Shown: piece after piece, positions 18,333-27,500 of the stretch
Layout of the letters: each line of letters opens with the position of its first letter
Position numbering within the stretch: the first letter of the stretch is position 1
Assembly (NCBI RefSeq): GCF_000011365.1
Contig: NC_004463.1
Span: 8,666,001-8,730,000, forward strand
Source: Bradyrhizobium diazoefficiens USDA 110
GTDB lineage: Bacteria; Pseudomonadota; Alphaproteobacteria; Rhizobiales; Xanthobacteraceae
Direction: 5' to 3'
DNA length: 64,000 nucleotides
The notes under the pieces: generated by a model
The model's input: only the letters and a program-made list of their open reading frames with translations
Databases searched by the model: none
Told to the model about the DNA's origin: nothing
Translations under genes and position numbers: made by a program

Positions 18333-18348
18333 GTCGGATTCTTTCTTC

Positions 18349-18507
18349 CCTTCTCCCCTTGTGGGAGAAGGTGGCGCGAAGCGCCGGATGAGGGGTTCTA
18401 TCCGCGGTTACAGCATTATCGAATGAGAGAGAGGGTCACTCGCGGAGAGAGACCCCTCACCCGGCTTCGCTATCGCGAAGCCACCCTCTCCCACAAGGGG
18501 AGAGGGT
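18349..18507. repeat. Large inverted repeat inside the transporter operon
   Basis: The left arm is CCTTCTCCCCTTGTGGGAGA (18349 on), then GCGCGAAGCGCCGGATGAGG. The right arm is GACCCCTCACCCGGCTTCGC with an internal GCTTCGC..GCGAAGC hairpin, then ACCCTCTCCCACAAGGGGAG AGGGT ending at 18507. It belongs to the CTCTCCCC/CCCTCACC family and lies between the binding-protein and permease genes of one operon. Confidence 0.75.
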
Positions 18508-18528
18508 ACAGCGTGCGTGTGGCGCGAA

Positions 18529-20187
18529 CTACTGCATCGACACCAGCGAGAAGTCGATGAACCAGCTCTTCGGCTGCACGACGCCTGTGACCTTCGGGCT
18601 GATGGCGCGGGGGCCGACGTCGTGGGCGACGTAGAGGAAGGCGGCGTCGTCGACGGAGGCCGCGTGCAGCTCGGCGAGCGCGGCATCACGCGCGGCGGGA
18701 TCGAAGGTCTGGCGCGCCTTCTTCACCAGCTCGTCGAACTTGGGATTGTTGATGAAACCCCAATTGTTCGAGACCGGCGGCGCCATGCCCGATTGCAGGA
18801 AGCGCACCAGTGCGAAGAACGGGTCCATCGCCGCATAGGTGACGTTGGTCGCGTTGGAGCCGTTGGCCGAGGGATCCTTGGCGCCGCGGCGCCAGTTGGT
18901 GAACAGCGTGTTCCACTCGATGACGTCGAGCTTCACGTCGAAATAGCATTCGGCGAGCGCCTGCTGGAGATATTCGTTCATCGGCAGCGGCTGCATCTGG
19001 CCCGAGCCGGAGGCCGAGGTCTGGATCTTCACCTCGAGCTTCTTGTTCGGGCCGAAGCCGGCCTCCTGCATCAGCTTCTGCGCGGCCGCCTTGTCATACT
19101 TGATCTCGAAAGCCGGCTTGCCGCGCCAGGGATGGCCGGGCTCGAAGGTGCCGGTCGCAGGCACCATCAGGCCGGCGAGCAGGCCGTCCTTGAGGCCTTC
19201 GCGATCGACGCAGAGGTTGGCCGCCTTGCGCACGCGGATATCGTTCCAGGGCGAGCCTTCGATGCGCGAGAACTGCCACGGCCAGACATGCGGCTGCTCG
19301 TTCGCATAGAGCTTGAAGCCGCGCTGCTTGAGCTCGGGCAGCGCGTCCGGCGCGGGCGCCTCGACCCAATCGACCTGCCCGGAGAGCAGCGCCGCGGTGC
19401 GGGCGTTCGCCTCCGGCATCGGCAACAGCACCATCTTGTCGACCTTGGGCACGCGCGCCTTGTCCCAATAGCTCGCATTCTTGACCAGCTCGAGCCGCTC
19501 ACGCGGGGTGAAGCTCGCCATCTTCCACGGGCCGGTGCCCGCGGCATCCTTCGCAAAGGCAGTCCAGGCGGCCTGCGACTTGGCCTTGGCGTCGGCGCCT
19601 TCCGCCTTGTCATAGAAATGCTGCCACTTCGCCGGGCTCGCCATGAACAAATTGGTGAGGTTGATCGGCAGGAAGCTGTCGGGCTCCTTGGTGGTGAGCT
19701 CGACCGTCATGTCGTCGATCTTCTTCGCCGAGGCGAGCGTCGGCATGCGCGAGGCCGTGACGCCGACCTGGCTGGCGTCGAATTGCGGCGCATCCTGCTT
19801 CAGCACCTTCTCGACGTTCCACACCACGGCGTCCGCATTGAACGGCGAGCCGTCATGGAAGGTGACGCCGGGGCGCAACTTGAAGGTCCATTTGGTCTTG
19901 TCGGCATCGTCGACCTTCCACTCGGTCGCAAGGCCCGGGATCACCACGCTCGGCTTGTCGGCGGAGGACAGGTCCCAGCCGGTCAGCGCGTCATACATGG
20001 TGAGGCCGGTGAAGCGGTTGCCTTCAAAGCCCTGATCGGGCTGGCCCAGCGTGCGCGGAATATCGGCAGCGGTCATGCCGATGCGCAGCACCGTTTCCGC
20101 GCTGGCCACACGCGGCCATGCGGCGGCACTGCCGAGCGCCAGCAACGCGATCAGCGCCGCGCGGGTCTTGTTGTTCTTGATCAGCAT
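18529..20187 (-). CDS. Peptide-type ABC transporter substrate-binding protein (SBP family 5), copy 1
   Basis: A 552-residue periplasmic binding protein. Residues 1-30 are a signal peptide ending WPRVASA before ETVLRIG. The family-5 signature region reads PGLATEWKVDDADKTKWTFK then GVTFHDGSPFNADAVVWN. I chose ATG 20187 because it begins the signal peptide and has GAGGA upstream; the longer frame adds 45 unlikely residues. It is first gene of the transporter operon and probably determines its specificity. It is clearly paralogous to the divergent gene at 20388-21983. Confidence 0.93.
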   Translation of the reverse strand: MLIKNNKTRAALIALLALGSAAAWPRVASAETVLRIGMTAADIPRTLGQPDQGFEGNRFTGLTMYDALTGWDLSSADKPSVVIPGLATEWKVDDADKTKWTFKLRPGVTFHDGSPFNADAVVWNVEKVLKQDAPQFDASQVGVTASRMPTLASAKKIDDMTVELTTKEPDSFLPINLTNLFMASPAKWQHFYDKAEGADAKAKSQAAWTAFAKDAAGTGPWKMASFTPRERLELVKNASYWDKARVPKVDKMVLLPMPEANARTAALLSGQVDWVEAPAPDALPELKQRGFKLYANEQPHVWPWQFSRIEGSPWNDIRVRKAANLCVDREGLKDGLLAGLMVPATGTFEPGHPWRGKPAFEIKYDKAAAQKLMQEAGFGPNKKLEVKIQTSASGSGQMQPLPMNEYLQQALAECYFDVKLDVIEWNTLFTNWRRGAKDPSANGSNATNVTYAAMDPFFALVRFLQSGMAPPVSNNWGFINNPKFDELVKKARQTFDPAARDAALAELHAASVDDAAFLYVAHDVGPRAISPKVTGVVQPKSWFIDFSLVSMQ

Positions 20188-20226
20188 CGTCTCAGTCCTC
20201 TTCCGGCTTTCAGTGACTAATTTTGA

Positions 20227-20245
20227 TGCAATCGCATGCAATGGC
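20227..20245. promoter_or_regulatory. Direct repeat TGCAATSGC in a divergent promoter region
   Basis: TGCAATCGC (20227-20235) and TGCAATGGC (20237-20245) lie 10 bases apart, start to start, about one helical turn, in the 200-base gap between two divergent binding-protein genes. This spacing would put both copies on one DNA face. No regulator is identified and the match could be chance. Confidence 0.25.
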
Positions 20246-20387
20246 TGTGCCAATGGGGAAACTTTTTCTGCAAATTGCCCCTGCGACGACAAGTCTTTGT
20301 GATCGCACGTCTGCGGAGGCACGTCGCTGCCTATTCTGGCATCAAGATTGCAAGTTTGGCCCCGAAATCTCCTGGGAGCTTTGGGCC

Positions 20388-21983
20388 ATGCGTATCCGAC
20401 TAACGACCTGTTTCGCCGTGCTTGCGCTGGCGATTTCCGCGATCTCGGCGCGCGCCGAAACGGTGGTGCGCTACGGCATCTCGATGGCGGACATTCCGCT
20501 GACGACCGGCCAGCCCGATCGCGGCGCCGGCGCCTATCAGTTCACGGCCTACACGATCTACGATCCGCTCGTCGCCTGGGAGATGGACGTCGCCGATCGT
20601 CCCGGCAAGCTGGTGCCGGGCCTCGCGACCGAATGGAAGGTGGACGATGCCGACAAGACCAAATGGCGCTTCACGCTGCGCAAGGGTGTGAAGTTTCACG
20701 ACGGCAGCGAGTTCAACGCCGATGCCGTGATCTGGAATCTCGACAAGGTGCTCAACGACAAGGCGCCGCAATTCGACAAGCGGCAGAGCGCGCAGGTGAA
20801 GACCCGCCTGCCATCCGTCGCAAGCTACGCCAAGATCGACGATTCCACGGTGGAGATCACCACCAAGACGGTTGATTCCTTCTTTCCCTATCAGATGCTG
20901 TGGTTCCTGGTCTCGAGCCCGGCGCAGTACGAGAAGCTCGGCAAGGACTGGGACAAGTTCGCCAGCGAGCCCTCCGGCACCGGCCCGTTCAAGCTGACCA
21001 AGCTGGTGCCGCGCGAGCTTGCGGAGCTGACCAAGAATCCGGACTACTGGAACAAGAAGCGCATCCCCAAGGTCGACAAGCTGGTGCTGGTGCCGATGCC
21101 CGAAGCGCTGACGCGCACCAACGCGTTGCTCGCCGGGCAAGTCGACCTGATCGAGACGCCGGCGCCGGACGCCGTGCCGCAGTTGAAGGCGGCCGGCATG
21201 AAGCTCGTCGACAACGTCACGCCGCATGTCTGGAATTATCATCTGAGCGTGCTGCCGGGCTCGCCCTGGACCGACATCCGCTTGCGCAAGGCGCTGAACC
21301 TTGCGATCGATCGTGAGGCCGTGGTCGGCCTGATGAACGGCCTGGCAAAACCCGCCAAGGGCCAGGTCGATCCGTCGAGCCCGTGGTTCGGCAAGCCGAC
21401 CTTCGAGCTGAAATACGACCTTGCGGCGGCGAAGAAGCTGGTCGAGGAAGCCGGCTACTCCAAGGCCAAGCCGCTCAAGACCACCTTCATCATCGCGCAG
21501 GGCGGCACCGGCCAGATGCTGTCGCTGCCGATGAACGAGTTCTTGCAGCAGAGCTTCAAGGAGATCGGCATCGACATCGACTTCAAGGTCGTCGAGCTCG
21601 AGACGCTCTACACGCATTGGCGCAAGGGCGCGGCCGACGAGATGAACGCCGGCATCACCGCCAACAACATCGCCTATGTCACCTCCGACCCGCTCTACGC
21701 CATCGTCCGCTTCTTCCATTCCGGCCAGATCGCGCCGGTCGGCGTCAACTGGGGCGGCTACAAGAACCCGAAGGTCGACGCGCTGATCGACGAGGCCAAG
21801 CAGACCTTCGACAGCGCCAAGCAGGATGAGTTGCTCGCCCAGGCGCACGCGCTGATCGTCGATGACGCCGCGCTGGTCTGGGTCGTCCACGACACCAACC
21901 CGCATGCGCTGTCGCCTAAGATCAAGCAGTTCGTGCAGGCGCAGCACTGGTTCCAGGACCTGACGACGATCGGGGTGGAGTGA
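20388..21983 (+). CDS. Peptide-type ABC transporter substrate-binding protein (SBP family 5), copy 2
   Basis: A 531-residue periplasmic binding protein with a 23-residue signal peptide (MRIRLTTCFAVLALAISAIS, ARA) before ETVVRYG. The core is strikingly close to copy 1: both contain PGLATEWKVDDADKTKW, then FHDGS.FNADAV.WN, APQFD and KIDD.TVE. I chose ATG 20388, with GGGAG 11 bases upstream. It has no permease or ATPase genes of its own downstream, so it probably feeds the same divergent transporter with a different ligand. Confidence 0.92.
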   Translation: MRIRLTTCFAVLALAISAISARAETVVRYGISMADIPLTTGQPDRGAGAYQFTAYTIYDPLVAWEMDVADRPGKLVPGLATEWKVDDADKTKWRFTLRKGVKFHDGSEFNADAVIWNLDKVLNDKAPQFDKRQSAQVKTRLPSVASYAKIDDSTVEITTKTVDSFFPYQMLWFLVSSPAQYEKLGKDWDKFASEPSGTGPFKLTKLVPRELAELTKNPDYWNKKRIPKVDKLVLVPMPEALTRTNALLAGQVDLIETPAPDAVPQLKAAGMKLVDNVTPHVWNYHLSVLPGSPWTDIRLRKALNLAIDREAVVGLMNGLAKPAKGQVDPSSPWFGKPTFELKYDLAAAKKLVEEAGYSKAKPLKTTFIIAQGGTGQMLSLPMNEFLQQSFKEIGIDIDFKVVELETLYTHWRKGAADEMNAGITANNIAYVTSDPLYAIVRFFHSGQIAPVGVNWGGYKNPKVDALIDEAKQTFDSAKQDELLAQAHALIVDDAALVWVVHDTNPHALSPKIKQFVQAQHWFQDLTTIGVE

Positions 21984-22010
21984 GGGCAATCTACCGCGTC
22001 AAACACCCCT

Positions 22011-22164
22011 GTCGTCCCGGGCAAGCGTCAGCGCAGACCCGGGACCCATAGCCACAGGGAGATGTTTGGCGAAGACTCGGGTTGCCGATCTCGCGCCGCA
22101 ACTCCTCCCTGGGATTATGGGTCCCGGATCGGCGCGCGCTTGAGGCGCGCTTGTCCGGGACGAC
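22011..22164. repeat. Long intergenic inverted repeat, GTCGTCC...GACCCATA type, second copy
   Basis: The left arm begins GTCGTCCCGGGCAAGCG (22011) and runs to GACCCGGGACCCATA. The right arm runs from TATGGGTCCCGGATCGGCGC to TTGTCCGGGACGAC (22164). It lies between the convergent SBP and cyclase genes and shares its terminal and ACCCATA words with 5883-6003. Confidence 0.75.
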
Positions 22165-22180
22165 AGCGAATGTGTGCCCC

Positions 22181-24412
22181 CTACTTCGTCAGCAGCGCGT
22201 ATGCCCCGTTCCAGCCTTCCGCCGGCGGATTGAGCTGGAATTCCTTGATGCGGATTTCATAAAGCTTGAACAGCTTTTCCAGCGTGTCGGCGTCCTCGCT
22301 GCGACGGCCGCGCTCGATGGCGTCCAGCGCGCCCTGCCAGTCGCGGTTGCGGTAGCAGCCGAGCATCTCGATGGTGACGTTGCGCAGGCGCTGGAAGGAG
22401 CCTGAATGCATCACGTCCTCGCGGCCGGCGACGGCGTAGATCACCTCCGGCTCGGTCTTGCCCTTGACCATGATGAAGTCGAGCTCGAGGATCGCGAACT
22501 TGTCCTTGGCGGCGAGCGCGGTCCTGGAGCCGACGATGATCGGGAAACCGTATTCCTTCGACTGTCCCTCCAGGCGCGAGGCCAGGTTCACGCTGTCGCC
22601 GAGCACCGAATAATTCTTCTTCAGGTCGGAGCCCATGTTGCCGACCACGCCGATGCCGGTGTTGAGGCCGATGCCGACATTGAGCGGGATGTAGACGTGG
22701 CCGCCGTCGGCGGCCTCCTCCTCGCGCTCCTTGTTGACCGCGTCGATCCGCTCCAGCATCTGGATCGCAGCCTCGCAGGCGTTGACCTCGTGCTCGGCAT
22801 CGTCGAGCGGCGCGTTCCAGAACGCCATGATGGCGTCGCCCATGTACTTGTCGATATAGCCCTTCTGATCGATGATCACGTCGGTCAGCGGCGTCAGGAA
22901 GCGGTTCATCAGCGTGATGAGACCTTGCGGATCGTGCTTGTAGCTCTCCGAGATCGTGGTGAAGCCGCGCACGTCGGAGAACATGATCGTCATCTCGCGC
23001 TCCTCGCCGCCGAGCACGAGCTTTTCCGGCGACTGCGCCAGCTGTTCGACCAGAACCGGCGACATGTACTGCGCGAACATGCCTCGGATCTGCACGCGCT
23101 GGCGCTGCTCGCGCACGAAGCTGGCGAAGATCAGCGTCAGGTAGATCGCGGTGGTCGACAGCAGCGGGTAGGTGAAGTCGATGAGGTAGCGGTACTGCGC
23201 GTAGAAGAACCAGGACACGCCGACCAGGATGGCGGCGAACATCGCGCCCGCAAGCACGAGGCGTACCGGGCCGAGGTTCGGCGTGAAGATGATGACGAGC
23301 AGGCCGATGACAAGCGCGGCGATCAATTCGACGCCGAGCGCGTAGTTCGGCTGGGAGATCACCGCGCCGCTCAGCACGCTCTCCAGCACCTGGGCATGGA
23401 TCTCGACGCCCGGCATGGTCGAGGACACCGGCGTGGTCTTGATGTCGTTGAGCCCGACCGCGGAGGTGCCGACCAGCACCAGCTTGCCGGCGATCTTGGC
23501 GGGCGGCACGGTGTTGTCGAGCACGTCGGCCGCCGAGACGTAGATCGAGGGATCCTGGCGAGCGTAATGCACCCAGAGCTGGCCGTTTCTGTCGGTCGGT
23601 ATCTCGACGCCCTTGAGGCGCACGCCCCGCACGCCGGTCTTGTCGGTCCGGACCAGCAGCGTCGGCGTTCCCGTGATGACGCGCAGGATCTCGAGGCTGA
23701 GCGAGGGCATGACCATGCCCTGCGCGCGCATGATCATCGGCACGCGGCGGATCAATCCGTCGCGCTCGGTCTTGATCGAAAACAGGCCACGGCCCGCCGC
23801 AACCTTCTCGATGACGGGCACGTTGCGCAGGAGGCCCGGGAATTCGAACAGAAAGCGTTCGGCACCGTCCTCGCCGACCGTCGCGACGCCGGTGAAGGGG
23901 AGCTCCTTGTCGATCTCCGACGAGATCGCCCGCTGCCCGGTCTCGCCCAGCACCACGCGCGAGCGCTTGATAGCATCGGCAAGGATCTGGTCATTGGTCG
24001 GCAGCTCGCGCAGCTTGGCGCGGGTGGCATCGTCCAGATAGCGCATCTGGCTCGCGACCAGATCCGGGTTGAGCCGGTCGGCTTCCGAGAACACCACGTC
24101 GAAACCGATCGCGACCGCGCCGTTGCTGGTGAGGTTCTGGATCAAATCGGCGATCCGCGTCCGCGGCCACGGCCACTGCCCGAGCCTGGCGAGGCTCTTG
24201 TCGTCGATGTCGACGATGGTGACCGGCCGCGCCGTCTTGTGGCGCGGATCGATCAGCTGAAACATGTCGAAGGTGCGCAGCCGCAATTCCTGGATCGGCG
24301 GCGGATCCCAGAGCCGGGCGCCGGCGAAGACGACCAGCAGCGCCAGGCACATCAGCCGCGCAAGGCCAAGCTTCCGCGCAAACCACCGCCGGAGGATCTT
24401 GAGACGTTTCAT
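22181..24412 (-). CDS. CHASE2-domain class III adenylate cyclase
   Basis: A 743-residue membrane cyclase. One N-terminal helix (about 17-33) is followed by an extracytoplasmic CHASE2 sensor domain (about 40-335, including VTIVDIDDKSLARLGQWPWP), three membrane helices (about 350-420) and a cytoplasmic cyclase domain. Metal-binding aspartates are D480 (MFSDVRGF) and D526 (YMGDAIMAFW). The purine-specifying residues K650 (VKGK) and D606 (LGDSVNLASR) favour ATP, so cAMP is the likely product. It lies 124 bases downstream of the giant FecR-domain gene on the same strand, so co-transcription is plausible. The CHASE2 ligand is unknown. Confidence 0.93.
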   Translation of the reverse strand: MKRLKILRRWFARKLGLARLMCLALLVVFAGARLWDPPPIQELRLRTFDMFQLIDPRHKTARPVTIVDIDDKSLARLGQWPWPRTRIADLIQNLTSNGAVAIGFDVVFSEADRLNPDLVASQMRYLDDATRAKLRELPTNDQILADAIKRSRVVLGETGQRAISSEIDKELPFTGVATVGEDGAERFLFEFPGLLRNVPVIEKVAAGRGLFSIKTERDGLIRRVPMIMRAQGMVMPSLSLEILRVITGTPTLLVRTDKTGVRGVRLKGVEIPTDRNGQLWVHYARQDPSIYVSAADVLDNTVPPAKIAGKLVLVGTSAVGLNDIKTTPVSSTMPGVEIHAQVLESVLSGAVISQPNYALGVELIAALVIGLLVIIFTPNLGPVRLVLAGAMFAAILVGVSWFFYAQYRYLIDFTYPLLSTTAIYLTLIFASFVREQRQRVQIRGMFAQYMSPVLVEQLAQSPEKLVLGGEEREMTIMFSDVRGFTTISESYKHDPQGLITLMNRFLTPLTDVIIDQKGYIDKYMGDAIMAFWNAPLDDAEHEVNACEAAIQMLERIDAVNKEREEEAADGGHVYIPLNVGIGLNTGIGVVGNMGSDLKKNYSVLGDSVNLASRLEGQSKEYGFPIIVGSRTALAAKDKFAILELDFIMVKGKTEPEVIYAVAGREDVMHSGSFQRLRNVTIEMLGCYRNRDWQGALDAIERGRRSEDADTLEKLFKLYEIRIKEFQLNPPAEGWNGAYALLTK

Positions 24413-24536
24413 ATCGCCTGAATTTCCCGCAGCTCTTCTTCGTCCGATGTTCGGGCGACAATACGCAATCAGCTACATCTTTGATACCGGAATCCGCCGC
24501 GAACGAGGCGCCGTAGCCGAACCGGGGGAATGACCG

Positions 24537-27500
24537 TCAGGCATGGTTCGCGACGATGAAATCACCGGCATGCAGGCTGCTCGCCACGAGATTCTTCAGG
24601 CGGATCGACTGGTGATCGTCGAGCGTGACCAGCGTGTCGGCTCCCTGTTGCGTGATGCCGAGATCGCTGAAGGAGTGGATGTTGGCAAACTTCTGCAGGT
24701 CGATCTTGTCCTGGCCCAGCTCGAAATCGACGATCGTGCTCTGAACCGGAAGCGTCGAATTCGTAAAGGAGAACTGGTCCTGCCCGTCGTTTCCGACCAG
24801 GGTGGGTCCCGTGGGCGGATCGACGACCAGCGTGCCGCCGTTGCCGTCGTTGGCGAAATGGAAGCTGTCGATGCTGTAGCTCCCGGCAAACTTGATGGTC
24901 GCGGTGTCGGTCCCGTCGGACAGCGTCAGCACGCCGCCCAGATGGTCGGCGTTTTCGGTGTAGGTCACCCCGGTCAGGCTCGAGAAGCCGATGTCCTTGA
25001 GGTCGAGGAGATCCGAATTGGTGGTGGTGCCGTCGCCCGCGAAGCCGTTGATGACGCCGGTGAAATCGGCGGCGTGTTCGATCGCGAAGGTGCCGGTGGT
25101 TCCGGTCCCGTTGGCGAAGGTCACGCTCTGTGCGGAAGCCTCGCTGAGGTTCAGCACCGCGTCGGACTCGATCGTCATGGGCGCATCGGCGAGCGGATCA
25201 TAAACGGTGGTGCCGCCATGACCGTCGCTCTGAAGGGTCCAATTCAGGTCCCTGCCGAGAAACTGCAGGGTGACGGTGGTCGCGCCGTTGTAGAAGTCGA
25301 CGGTCGTGACGTTCGTGTCCGAATTGTACTGGGCCTGCGCCGACATCGAGGACGTCCAGGCGAGATCCTTCATGTCGATCAGATTGCCGGACGAGAGCGG
25401 AGCTCCGGCCGGAGAGCCCGAGATGAGCCCGTGGAAATCCTTGGCATGGTCCAGGACCAGGGTGCCCAGGCCGTTGTCGTAGTAGACGACGATCCCCGAA
25501 ACCGAGCCCTCGATCTCCACGACGGCCTTGTTGGAAATCTCGATCGCGCCGGTGCCGCTGACATTGCCCTTGATGTCGATCGTCGAAACGTTGTTCCCGA
25601 AGAACGGACCGGCCTCGATCAGGCCATTGTCGACCACGTCGCCCTTCACCGTGAACACGGTGCCGGGCTCGGTCAGCAGCGTCACGCCGGAGGCGACGGT
25701 GAGGTCGTGGATCGTGACGTTGGCCGCGCTGTCGACGGTGCAGGGTTCGCCTCCGGCGAGCAGCTTCACGTCGTAGCTGGCCGCCGGCACGCCCAGGCTC
25801 CAGTTCGACGCCGTGTTCCAGTCGCCGCCGGCAGGATTGGTCCATTCATCGACCGGGGCGATCTCGACGATGGTGCCGCCGTTTCCGTCGCTGCTCGTGA
25901 TGAAATGCGTGTCGCTGTAGCTGCCGATGAGCTTGAGCGTGATGCTGTGGTTATGCGTATCGCTCACGACGAGATTGCCGGTGAGGGCGTCATAGGTCGC
26001 CGTGGTCCCGCCGTCCCAGGTGATGGTCGACAGGTCGATCTTCTCGTTGGCGGCGAAGCCGGCGATCGAACCGCCGAAGGTCGCGGTGTCGATCTCGAGC
26101 TCGCCGCCGGCGCCGGCGAAGGTGACGGTCTGCGACACCAGGTTCTTGATCTCGAGCGTCGCATTGGCGTCGATCGTGACCGAGCCTGCGCCGGTCAGCG
26201 AGCCGAACAGCGTCAGCGTTCCGGTGTGGACCTCGATGAGATGGCTGTTGACGATGGTGCCCGTGATCGACGCCGCGCCCCAGCTGTCGATGTCGCCGGA
26301 ATTGCTGATGCCGGTTCCGTTCACCGAAATCGAGGCGCCATTGAGCAGATCGATTTCGCCGGCGTTGACGATCGAGGACACGTTGCCGAAGACGCTGCTG
26401 CCGCCGACGGTCCAGATGCCGCCTGCATTGTTGTTGAAGGTCGCGCTCGCGACCGAGATGTTGCCGTTGATGTGGCCGGTGTTGTTGATGATGACGGCGC
26501 CGCCGGTCTCGACGATCGCATAAGTCGCGGAGGTCACGGTGGAGGCGACGGCCGGCCCGATCGTGCCGGAATTGTCGATCGTCGCGAGGCCGTTCGCGTT
26601 CTCCTGGATGAAGATCGCCGCATGGCCGGTCGCGCCCACGACCGAGCCGGTGTTGGTGACGTGCGTCGAGCCGGTCGCGGCCGGATCGCCCGGAGCGACG
26701 GCGTTCTGATTGACACTGATGCCGACGCTGCTGGTGCCGGTGATATGGCCGTTATTGACAATGGTGACAGCGCCTGCACCCGCGGCAAAAGCGGACAGGC
26801 CGACCGCGCCGGTGGCGGAGCCGTTGTTGGTGACGCTGACGTCCCCGCCCCCATGATCGAAGACACCGATCGCGGTGCCCGCCGCGGTGATCGAGGAGCC
26901 CGCGCCGGTCGTGACCGTGACCTTGCCGACGCCCCAGGTGAACGCCTCGATGCCGTAGCCGGCATCCGCGATGATGGTCGCATCGCTGGTGACGGTGACG
27001 TCGCCGCTGACGGCGTTCGAGAAGACGCCGCTGCCACCCGGCTTGTAGCCCGCGATGATCGCGCCCGGCGTGGTGGTATCGCCGTTCGGCGCCGAGCCGG
27101 AATGGATGGCGCCGTGCGCCACGACGGAGATCGTGCTGTGTACGCCGCTTGCGATCGCCGCAGCGTAGTTGACCGCCACGATGCCGGAGCTGCCCGAGAT
27201 GACGCTATCGCCGCTCGCCAGGGTAACGCTGATGTCGCCCTGGTCGATGCTATAGGCGAGAATGCCGTAGCTGGTCGTGCCCTTCACCGAGGCACTGGCA
27301 CCGAGCGTGACGGTCACGTTGCCGCTACCGCCGTTCAGCGCCTGGGCGCGGATGCCTATCTCGGCACCGATGACGGTGGTGCCGGCGCCGTCGTTCACCG
27401 TGACGTCGCCATTGCCGTAATTGTAGGCGTGGATGCCGTAGCCGCCCGCGGCGGCGACATTGCCGTAGTTGTTGACGACGACGTTGCCATAGACGTTGGC

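Noticed and set aside
15477..18560. A 1027-codon plus-strand open frame opposite the peptide transporter operon
   Set aside because: It spans several clearly real minus-strand genes with overlapping starts and stops and has low-complexity, charged composition.
24537..24800. RTX calcium-binding repeats at the end of the giant protein
   Set aside because: Only a single VGNDGQDQF-like piece is present; there is no run of GGxGxD nonapeptides, so I call the tail only type I-like.
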